Positions 8,292 through 15,429 of a stretch of 64,000 nt of DNA are shown here, piece by piece. How positions within the stretch are numbered: the first letter of the stretch is position 1; each line of letters begins with the position of its first letter. The stretch is from Sphingobacterium sp. SGG-5. GTDB lineage: Bacteria > Bacteroidota > Bacteroidia > Sphingobacteriales > Sphingobacteriaceae. The position numbers and the translations under genes were made by a program. The notes below the pieces were generated by a model. The model was given only the letters and a program-made list of their open reading frames with translations. It did no database searches and was not told where the DNA came from. The stretch covers positions 1 through 64,000 of the forward strand of contig NZ_JAAKGO010000008.1 of NCBI RefSeq assembly GCF_011043525.1, given 5' to 3'.

Positions 8292-9369
8292 ACGAGATAT
8301 AACGAATGTATTACTTATGAGCATAGCTTTAAGCAGCAATGGGCTGTGTGTGTCGAAGGCAGGGAAAAGATTTGATTATGATTTGCCCCCATTGCCCCAT
8401 ACACAGGGAAAAGCGGGGATGTTTGCCGGGGTGAGCCATGGCAAGCTGATCTGCCTGGGAGGGGCAGACTTTCCGGATGAGTATCCTTGGGAAGGAGGAA
8501 CGAAGAAGTGGTACGATGATGCCTATATATGGGAGGAAACTCAGCAAGAATGGCAACATGTCGAGCGATCAATGCCATTGCCTCTTGGGTACGGTGTATC
8601 TGCGAGCTATGCGGACAAAGTGTGGATTGTAGGCGGAAGTAATGAACAGGGCCACTTATCGGCTGTCAGGAGTGCGGAATACGATGACGGAAACATCAAG
8701 TGGAGAAAATATCCCGATCTGCCACATGCGCTTGCGAATATGTCGGGTGCACTTGTAGGTAGTCTGTTGATTATTGTCGGAGGTATGGAAACACCTGTGT
8801 CATCGGCGTTGCGTACCTGCTATGGTTTGGATCTCGACCAACCGGATCAAGGATGGTTTGTATTGCCAGTCTGGCCGGGACCAGAACGGATCTTTCCGGT
8901 ATGTGGAACATACAACGGAAAGTTGTATATGTTCAGTGGAGAGCATACGATTGAAAATTCCTTGGGAAACAAACAAAGACATATCCTGCAGGATGCCTAT
9001 TCATTTCAACCTCGTAAAGATGGAAATCTTTGGACCAGGGATTGGATAAGGCTGGGTGATATGCCCCGGGGCATGTCTGCTGCAGCCAGCCCGTCTCCTC
9101 TGATTCATAGGGAAAGATTTAGACTGTGGGGCGGAGTGGATCGGGTAACGGCTTTGCATACGGATCCGGTTACGCATCCGGGAATTTCCGCTACTGTGCT
9201 TTGGTATTATCCCGAGACAGATTCCTGGAGATATGACTTACAGCAATCTTCAGAAAAAGGTAGGGTGACTTTACCTACGGTTTTGTACCAGGGGAGTCAC
9301 TATTATATCAGTGGGGAGATCAGACCGGGGGTGCGGACGAATTCCATTATGAGCGTAAGGAATAAATAA
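8281..9369 (+). CDS. Kelch-type cyclically permuted mutarotase, NanM-like
   Basis: A 362-residue Kelch propeller. Repeated blades show GKLICLGGADFP, KWYDDAYIWEE, VWIVGGS, LIIVGGME, KLYMFSGEH and FRLWGG. The early ..GGADFP...W.GG..KWYDD segment is characteristic of N-acetylneuraminate epimerase-type permuted mutarotases, which convert the alpha anomer of sialic acid to the beta form. N-terminal residues 1-27 look like a weak signal sequence, consistent with a periplasmic site, though the predicted start overlaps the previous gene. Context with a NAL-like aldolase supports a sialate-like sugar acid as substrate; other sugars are possible. Confidence 0.8.
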   Translation: MRIKRDITNVLLMSIALSSNGLCVSKAGKRFDYDLPPLPHTQGKAGMFAGVSHGKLICLGGADFPDEYPWEGGTKKWYDDAYIWEETQQEWQHVERSMPLPLGYGVSASYADKVWIVGGSNEQGHLSAVRSAEYDDGNIKWRKYPDLPHALANMSGALVGSLLIIVGGMETPVSSALRTCYGLDLDQPDQGWFVLPVWPGPERIFPVCGTYNGKLYMFSGEHTIENSLGNKQRHILQDAYSFQPRKDGNLWTRDWIRLGDMPRGMSAAASPSPLIHRERFRLWGGVDRVTALHTDPVTHPGISATVLWYYPETDSWRYDLQQSSEKGRVTLPTVLYQGSHYYISGEIRPGVRTNSIMSVRNK

Positions 9370-9381
9370 AAAATTATTCAG

Positions 9382-10314
9382 ATGATTCAAGAAGTAAGAA
9401 GTTTGGTTACGCCTTTGACATTGGGAACGGTACAACTGGGGATGGCCTATGGTATAGCTAACCAGAAGGGAAAACCCGATATGGAGACGGGTCATAAGAT
9501 CTTAAAAAGTGCTGCAGAACTCGGTGTAACGACATGGGATACTTCCCGACATTACGGTGTCTCTGAAGAAGTGATCGGAAATTTTCTGAAAAACAATACT
9601 TCCTATAGCCCATACGTCATTAGTAAATTCAAATGGAGTGATCGGGCATTGGAAAATGAAAAACTTGCAAAGCAAGAGGCATTAGCACAGGTGCGAACAA
9701 GTTTGCAGGCTCTGGGACAGGATCAGCTACCGATATTATTGTATCATACCGATAAGGATCAGGATATTCGGCGCGTGATAAGTATTTTGCCGGGAGTATG
9801 CCGATTATTGAGAGAGGAAGGACTGATTAAGGCAGGGGGAATATCGTTATATTATCCAAAGGATGTCGCGGCTATTTTAGAGGAGCCTGAAATTGCGGCG
9901 GTACAACTACCCATAAATGTGTTTGACCAACGTTTAGTGGCGAATAAGGCTATGGATGAACTGGCCGATGTGGGAAAGTTAGTTTTCGCCCGCAGTGTTT
10001 TCTTACAAGGCCTGTTTTTCTTAACGGAAGATAAGCTCCCCTCTTCTTTGAAAGGGGTTGCGTATTATATCGATGAGCTCAAAAAATTGGCGGATCGTGC
10101 AGAAATGACCGTTGCGCAATTTGCCTTTTCTTATGTCCGGGATATCAGGGGAGTCAGTAGTATTGTGTTTGGAGCAGATAATGTCGAACAAGTGAAGCAA
10201 AATGTTCAATTATGGAACGGTAAATCTATTCCAGACGAAATCAGGGAAAACGCTCATAAAATATTTGGCAATATCGATGAGCGAATCATTACGCCTGGAC
10301 TATGGAAATCATAA
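9382..10314 (+). CDS. Aldo/keto reductase
   Basis: A 310-residue AKR barrel. Catalytic residues are visible in the right order: Asp in WDTSRHYG with Tyr in the same loop, Lys in VISKFKW and His in LLYHTDKD. The C-terminal SSIVFGADNVEQV binds NADP. It starts at ATG 9382, 12 bases after the Kelch gene. It probably interconverts an aldehyde or ketone and alcohol within the operon's pathway. The sequence belongs to the bacterial GxVQLGMAYG subgroup often found in sugar catabolic clusters; the exact substrate is not predictable. Confidence 0.85.
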   Translation: MIQEVRSLVTPLTLGTVQLGMAYGIANQKGKPDMETGHKILKSAAELGVTTWDTSRHYGVSEEVIGNFLKNNTSYSPYVISKFKWSDRALENEKLAKQEALAQVRTSLQALGQDQLPILLYHTDKDQDIRRVISILPGVCRLLREEGLIKAGGISLYYPKDVAAILEEPEIAAVQLPINVFDQRLVANKAMDELADVGKLVFARSVFLQGLFFLTEDKLPSSLKGVAYYIDELKKLADRAEMTVAQFAFSYVRDIRGVSSIVFGADNVEQVKQNVQLWNGKSIPDEIRENAHKIFGNIDERIITPGLWKS

Positions 10315-10340
10315 TTAAATAATATCAATTGATCGAATAG

Positions 10341-11141
10341 ATGGATAATATATTTAAACGTTTTTCCCTGAAGGGAAAAGTTATCATTGTAACCGGGGGA
10401 GCTGGTTTGTATGGTCAGCCCATTTGCACAGCTTTGGCCGAGGCCGGGGCCTTGGTTTTCATAGCATCCCGCGATGAGCAGAAGTGCGCAGAGTTTGCAA
10501 GGTCCTTGTCTGAAAAGGGATATCAGGCTATAGGAAAGGCACTCAATCTGGCAGATGAAGACAATATCCGGGATTTTGTAAAAGATATCGTATCGACTTA
10601 CGGTGGAGTTGATGTACTCATTAATAATGCAGTCTCTCGGGAAGGGTTTAAAAATCTTGCGGATATGGGCAAGGCCGAATGGGAAGCTTCTCAGCAGATC
10701 AACTCCACGGGAATGATGCTGATCACGAAGGAAGTCTTGCATTATATGTGTCAACAACAATCCGGAAATATTATCAATATCGGTTCTATCCAGGGGACTG
10801 TGGGGCCTAATTTTCCAGTCTATGGTGATACGGGAATGACAAGTCCAATAAATTATACCTATGATAAGTGGGCAATGGTTGGCTTTACAAAATGGATAGC
10901 CAACTATTACGGCAAATTTAACATTCGGGCCAATTGCATTAGCCCAGGTGGCTACGGGCCGGGTATAGCCGAAGCTATAGGCGAAAACGAATTTGTACAC
11001 AATTATAAAAGACTAACACCCCTTGGCCGCTTTGCGGATGAAAACGACATACAGGGGCCAATATTGTTTTTGGCATCGGAGGCTTCGGCCTATGTGACCG
11101 GACACAATTTATTGGTAGACGGCGGTTGGACGAGTTGGTAA
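10341..11141 (+). CDS. Short-chain dehydrogenase/reductase (second in operon)
   Basis: A 266-residue SDR with TGGAGLYG for the dinucleotide, INNAVS, Ser in IGSIQG and Tyr-x-x-x-Lys in YTYDK, ending VTGHNLLVDGGWTSW. An insert between the catalytic Ser and Tyr (VGPNFPVYGDTGMTSPIN) is seen in gluconate 5-dehydrogenase-like and sugar-acid SDRs, which fits a sugar-acid substrate. It lies 27 bases after the aldo/keto reductase and just before the importer. It differs clearly from the SDR at 2736, so the two likely do separate steps. Confidence 0.85.
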   Translation: MDNIFKRFSLKGKVIIVTGGAGLYGQPICTALAEAGALVFIASRDEQKCAEFARSLSEKGYQAIGKALNLADEDNIRDFVKDIVSTYGGVDVLINNAVSREGFKNLADMGKAEWEASQQINSTGMMLITKEVLHYMCQQQSGNIINIGSIQGTVGPNFPVYGDTGMTSPINYTYDKWAMVGFTKWIANYYGKFNIRANCISPGGYGPGIAEAIGENEFVHNYKRLTPLGRFADENDIQGPILFLASEASAYVTGHNLLVDGGWTSW

Positions 11142-11179
11142 TATTCATTTAAGAGCGATAAAAACTGAAATAATAGATT

Positions 11180-12415
11180 ATGGCTTCAATAGAAAGTAAA
11201 ACAACACCCCGGGCCTGGCTGGTTGTGGCTTTGTTGTGTGTGGTCGCCTTGCTCAACTACATAGATCGCACGATGATTACGACGATGCGTGGTTCGATTG
11301 TGGACGCCATTCCCATGACAGATGCACAGTTTGGCCTTTTGACGGCAGTGTTTCTTTGGATATATGGTTGTTTAAGTCCTGTGGCGGGCTATATGGCGGA
11401 TCGTTTTAGTAAAAGCAAGGTCGTGCTCATTAGTCTTGGTATATGGTCTTTGGTGACATGGATGACCGCTTATGCCCAGACCTTTGAACAGCTTTTATTG
11501 ACACGGGCACTGATGGGTATTAGTGAGGCTTGTTATATACCAGCGGCGTTAGCATTAATCATGGATTATCATAGAGGGAGTACACGTTCGCTTGCTACAG
11601 GTATACACATGGCCGGAATCATGGCCGGACAGAGTCTCGGATTTGTGGGTGGATGGATGGCTGAAAATCATGTTTGGAATACACCCTTTTGGTTTTTTGG
11701 GGCTTTTGGAATACTTTACTCTTTAGTGCTGGTTTTCCTCTTAAAAGATGCTCCAACCAGAATAGAAAATGAAAAGCCGTCCGAACAACAAAAGGTAAAT
11801 TTTGGTAAAGGTATGGCTTACCTGTTTCGGCAACGTTCTTTCATATTATTGCTTATATTTTTTGCTTTGGTCAGTATATTGACCTGGTTAATTGTCGGGT
11901 GGTTGCCCACCTATTTCAAAGAACAATTCGGTTTATCTCAAACGATGGCCGGCGTATATTCGACAGCTTATATTTTTACATCAGCGATCGTTGGCGTGCT
12001 ATTGGGAGGATTTCTTGCAGATAGGTTCAGCCGTCGAAATCCGAAGGGGAGAATCTGGGTTCCTGCTATAGGGTTATTGATTGCTGCTCCGGCAATTTTT
12101 TTAGCCAGTTATACGACAATATTGCCGATGGCTATCGTGTGTTTTATTACCTATACGGTTACGAAGTCTTTTACCGACTCGAACACCATGCCTATACTCA
12201 GCATGGTTGTTGATCCCCGGTATAGGGCCACAGGGTATGGTATTCTGAATTGTTGCGGTACCATCGTTGGCGGTATAGCACTTTACTACGGTGGATTTTT
12301 GAGGGATGCCGATATCAGTTTGAGCGCAATCTATCAGTTTGCTGTTCTATTTATAATAGCAGCAGCGATTACATTATTATATATCAGTCCTCGAAAAGAG
12401 TTTATTGAAAATTAG
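11180..12415 (+). CDS. MFS transporter, anion:cation symporter (hexuronate/sugar acid)-like
   Basis: A 411-residue 12-TM carrier. Helix 1 contains LLNYIDRTMITT, the loop 2-3 motif is GYMADRFSKSKV, and the central loop is short and charged. The NYIDR motif in TM1 is characteristic of the ACS family (ExuT, GarP, glucarate/phthalate carriers), implying proton-coupled uptake of an organic anion such as a sugar acid. It is the only membrane carrier in this operon, so it most likely imports the operon's substrate. A sialic-acid-like substrate would fit an ACS/NanT-like carrier, but specificity is inferred. Confidence 0.85.
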   Translation: MASIESKTTPRAWLVVALLCVVALLNYIDRTMITTMRGSIVDAIPMTDAQFGLLTAVFLWIYGCLSPVAGYMADRFSKSKVVLISLGIWSLVTWMTAYAQTFEQLLLTRALMGISEACYIPAALALIMDYHRGSTRSLATGIHMAGIMAGQSLGFVGGWMAENHVWNTPFWFFGAFGILYSLVLVFLLKDAPTRIENEKPSEQQKVNFGKGMAYLFRQRSFILLLIFFALVSILTWLIVGWLPTYFKEQFGLSQTMAGVYSTAYIFTSAIVGVLLGGFLADRFSRRNPKGRIWVPAIGLLIAAPAIFLASYTTILPMAIVCFITYTVTKSFTDSNTMPILSMVVDPRYRATGYGILNCCGTIVGGIALYYGGFLRDADISLSAIYQFAVLFIIAAAITLLYISPRKEFIEN

Positions 12416-12430
12416 AGATCTTAAGATATT

Positions 12431-13732
12431 ATGGAAATAAGTTACAGCAAATCGAATGAGATGCTCCAACGGGCGAAGAAAGTATTAGCCTCGGGAGTAT
12501 CGTCCGAGTTTAGAAAATACAACCATCCTCATGCTATCTTTTATACGCATGGTGCGGGAAGCAGGATATATGATGTGGACGGCAACGAGTACCTGGATTT
12601 CACATTGAGCCAGGGACCTTTGATCTTGGGGCATTCCCATCCGGAGGTGTTAAAGGCCGTACATACATATACCGATTTGGGGCAAATATTTGCAGGGCAA
12701 CATATCAAGGAGATAGAACTTGCAGAAAAACTTAATCAGCTTATTCCTTCAGCTGCATTGATGCGTTTTTGTTTGGATGGCTCGGAGGCGGTGCATACGG
12801 CCTTTCGGATTGCCCGTGCGAAAACGGGAAAGCAAAAGTTTTTGCGCTTTGAAGGGCATTATCACGGTTGGTTAGATAATGTTTGTTGGGGGAATTCGGC
12901 TCCATCTGCAGAGGCGTTGGAAAGCCGGGAGAATCCAGTGGTATTTCCCTGGTCTGAAGGGTTGTCCCTGAACTCGAAAGATGATTCCATCGTGCTCCCT
13001 TGGAATGATCTGGATCTGGTAAAGAAAATATTGGCAGAAAAACACAAAGATATAGCGGCGATCATTACCGAGCCAGTCATGTGCAACAATGGTTGTATAC
13101 CACCTAAAGAAGGGTTTTTGCAAGGGCTTAGAGGTCTGGCTGATCAGTACGGTATTGCATTGATCTTTGATGAGGTCATTACTGGGTTTAGACTGGGGCT
13201 TGGTGGAGCACAGTCTTATTTTGGTGTGACACCTGATGTGTCCATTTTTGCCAAAGCTATGGGCTCCGGCTATCCCATTAGTGCGATTGTGGGAAAACGT
13301 GAATGGATGGAAGGTGTAGAGCAGGGAAAGGTCATCCATGCCGGGACTATGAATTCGTGCAATCCTACCGTAGCTGCGGCTCTGGCTACGATACACGTAC
13401 TGGAAAGGGAAAATCCTTATGAACGTATGTTTTATCTCGGTAGAAAGCTTATGGACGGTATTCGGCAGGCGGCAGAAAAATATAACCAGAATCTTTTGGT
13501 TCAGGGATTGGGGCCGATGTTCAATGTGAGTTTTACCGATTTGGATTCGATTGGAGATTTCAGAGATACTTTTCAGACAGATAAGGCTAAATTGGGTAGG
13601 TTTGTTGCTGCTCTGCATAATCGCAAAATCCGTGTGATCGGACGAGGTTTGTGGTATATCAGCACCGCACATAAGGAGGAAGATGTAGACTATGCCATTG
13701 GTCAGGTAGAGGAGGTCTTAAGAGATTTATAA
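12431..13732 (+). CDS. Class III aminotransferase, glutamate-1-semialdehyde aminomutase-like
   Basis: A 433-residue fold-type I PLP enzyme: GILGHSHP-like LILGHSHPEV, GHYHGW, IFDEVITGFR (Asp of the cofactor ring) and FAKAMGSG with Schiff-base Lys275. It resembles HemL overall, but HemL's N-terminal NSPVRAF-type region and NSGTEA are replaced by SGVSSEFRKY and LDGSEA, and it sits in a catabolic operon, so I do not call it hemL. Relatives transaminate beta- or omega-amino groups. It is the last gene of the operon, followed within 16 bases by transposase debris. Confidence 0.82.
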   Translation: MEISYSKSNEMLQRAKKVLASGVSSEFRKYNHPHAIFYTHGAGSRIYDVDGNEYLDFTLSQGPLILGHSHPEVLKAVHTYTDLGQIFAGQHIKEIELAEKLNQLIPSAALMRFCLDGSEAVHTAFRIARAKTGKQKFLRFEGHYHGWLDNVCWGNSAPSAEALESRENPVVFPWSEGLSLNSKDDSIVLPWNDLDLVKKILAEKHKDIAAIITEPVMCNNGCIPPKEGFLQGLRGLADQYGIALIFDEVITGFRLGLGGAQSYFGVTPDVSIFAKAMGSGYPISAIVGKREWMEGVEQGKVIHAGTMNSCNPTVAAALATIHVLERENPYERMFYLGRKLMDGIRQAAEKYNQNLLVQGLGPMFNVSFTDLDSIGDFRDTFQTDKAKLGRFVAALHNRKIRVIGRGLWYISTAHKEEDVDYAIGQVEEVLRDL

Positions 13733-13747
13733 GAGATTTTTACTTTT

Positions 13748-14088
13748 CATTCGGAACAGTTTATCAACCTGAAATCGTTCTATATGCATTATGCCAAGCC
13801 CCGTCTACAGGACCTGTTCTCGGGTCTGGTATCCTATAACAGGTTCGTGCAGGCTTTTTACCTCACCAAGGGGAATGTTGACGACAGGGATCTAAATCAC
13901 ATGCTGGAAATGACAAAAGATATTTTCGGAAAACTCTACGGGACAAGGGTTATATCTCAAAGGTGCTGGCCAAGGCTGTCATTGAATATATCAATGATGA
14001 GTTAAAGAACATCTGTAAAATACAACATGTCAGACACAGATTGGTAAACAATTTCCTGTTGAATATTTTAGGTGCACTTGCTGCTTAA
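13748..14088 (+). pseudogene. IS982-family transposase remnant
   Basis: Translating this stretch gives pieces of an IS982 transposase in the right order: HSEQFINLKSFYMHYA, LVSYNRFVQAFY, GNVDDRDLNHMLEMT, IFGKLYG, then after loss of one base (near 13940) DKGYISK in a second frame, then a jump to AVIEYINDELKNICK and a C-terminal NNFLLNILGALAA with stop at 14086-14088. The middle and the N-terminus are missing and there is a frameshift, so it cannot be functional. It marks an old insertion between the catabolic operon and the heparan sulfate locus. I saw no clear terminal inverted repeats. Confidence 0.8.
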
Positions 14089-14116
14089 ACCGAACTCACG
14101 TTATTTAAGCTTATAA

Positions 14117-14746
14117 CTATCTCACTATGATGAACACACTTTCGCTCCAGTCACCAGGGCCTTTCGAATTGATAGCGCGCACTTGGAATTCATACATTTG
14201 CCCGGCCTCCAAGCCCGCAATAATATTGCTGCGCGAAGAGCTTGTCATCACGCGGTCGCTCCAGGACCCATCGCCAGAATCTGTTTTTCGATAGCGGTAT
14301 TCATACATACGTATGTTTGGTTGACTGTCAAAGCTTATTTTGATCTGACCCGACTGCAAGCCATCTGCAACACGTACATTTTCTACGGCCGTAGGGACTA
14401 CCAGAGTGCTACGCCCGGCCCGGATAGGAATGCCCGAACTGAGTGCGACGGAAGCCTGACCTTTAGCTATCGAATTGACATAGTAAGCCAGTTGTTGAAG
14501 ACAGACTTCCAGATGTCGACGGCTTTCACGCTTTAGCGCCTTATCCTCGCGAGAACCCGGTTTATAGGCAACAGCCAGTTTAGCAGAATAATCATCCAGT
14601 AAGGTTTTTAACTCAGCTAACGAGGGAATGGGTGAAGGAAAATTGCTGTTATCCGTCATAGAATCGAGTATAGTCTTTGCGATGACCTGCAACTCCTTGT
14701 CCCGGATTTTGGAAAAACCGATACGTGCTATTTTCTTTATTGACAT
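14117..14746 (-). CDS. Small fibronectin type III domain protein
   Basis: A 209-residue protein without signal peptide. Residues 1-115 are predicted mostly helical and end in a hydrophobic SVALSSGIPIR. Residues about 118-209 form one fibronectin III domain (VENVRVADGLQSGQIKISFD ... YEYRYRK ... GLEAGQMYEFQVRAIN ... GPGDWSES). Such small proteins are frequent in Bacteroidota near IS elements and accessory regions; no function is known to me. Its upstream side faces the minisatellite. The FN3 strand pattern is complete and the gene is not broken. Confidence 0.7.
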   Translation of the reverse strand: MSIKKIARIGFSKIRDKELQVIAKTILDSMTDNSNFPSPIPSLAELKTLLDDYSAKLAVAYKPGSREDKALKRESRRHLEVCLQQLAYYVNSIAKGQASVALSSGIPIRAGRSTLVVPTAVENVRVADGLQSGQIKISFDSQPNIRMYEYRYRKTDSGDGSWSDRVMTSSSRSNIIAGLEAGQMYEFQVRAINSKGPGDWSESVFIIVR

Positions 14747-14853
14747 GGTAATGTAATTATAAATTATTGATTGTCATATTGTTTGCTCTTGTTGTTTGTG
14801 TTGATTTCAGTGTATAAATGGACAAAAATACTAATAATAATGTGACAATGACA

Positions 14854-15336
14854 ACAGGGAATGGGGCGATGATGATAGGGAGTGATATAGACACAACAGG
14901 GAATGGGGCAATGATAACAGGGAGTGATACAGACACAACAGGGAACGACGCAGACACAACAGGGAATGGGACAATGATAACAGGGAATGACGCAGACACA
15001 ACAGGGAATGCGGCAACGCTAACAGGGAATGACGCAGGCACAATAGGGAATGTGGCAATGCTAACAGGGAGTGACACAGACACAACAGGGAATACGGCAA
15101 CGCTAACAGGGAGTGACACAGACACGACAGGGAACGCGGCAATGATAACAGGGAATGACGCAGACACAACAGGGAATACAGCAATGATAATAGGGAATGA
15201 CGCAGACACAATAGGGAATACGGCAACGCTAACAGGGAGTGACGCAGACACAACAGGGAATGCGGCAACGCTAACAGGGAGTGACACAGACACGACAGGG
15301 AACGCGGCAGAGACAATAGGGAATGACGCGCCGACG
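14854..15336. repeat. 21-bp minisatellite, 23 contiguous units (42-bp higher-order dimer)
   Basis: Twenty-three units of exactly 21 bp, each beginning ACAGGGA or ATAGGGA, with no insertion or deletion. Two unit types alternate: one like ACAGGGAATGACGCAGACA+CA and one like ACAGGGAATGCGGCAACGC+TA, with a single break of alternation between units 4 and 5. Because 21 is divisible by 3, several frames stay open on both strands (7-residue repeats such as TGNDADT/TGNAATL on +, FPVVSAS on -), so open frames here are not evidence of coding. The remaining sequence between 14747 and 15369 shows nothing else. Confidence 0.95.
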
Positions 15337-15369
15337 GTAGCATCCCACGAGGTGTGTAACTACCACAAT

Positions 15370-15402
15370 AAAAAAGAGGCTGTCCTTTCGAGAAGAACAG
15401 CC
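15370..15402 (-). terminator. Rho-independent terminator (mainly - strand) after the PL12 gene
   Basis: On the - strand GGCTGT (15402-15397) pairs with ACAGCC (15383-15378), with a second short CTTT/AGAG-type stem inside, followed by six T residues (15375-15370). It lies 28 bases past the PL12 stop, so it should end the GH88-PL12 transcript. On the + strand the same hairpin is followed by TTTT, so it may also work in the other direction for anything transcribed through the minisatellite. Confidence 0.75.
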
Positions 15403-15429
15403 CTTTTAAACTAAACTAACATGAAAACC

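Noticed and set aside
12431-13732. hemL (heme pathway glutamate-1-semialdehyde aminomutase)
   Set aside because: N-terminal and GTEA-type motifs differ and the gene ends a catabolic operon; other heme genes are absent.
14854-15336. CRISPR-like array
   Set aside because: Units are contiguous with no unique spacers and no cas genes nearby.
14757-15414. Three long overlapping open frames over the repeat array (+ 14818-15414, - 14757-15293, - 14831-15343)
   Set aside because: They arise because the 21-bp unit is a multiple of three and lacks stops; no frame shows a domain, and the + frame runs through the terminator hairpin.
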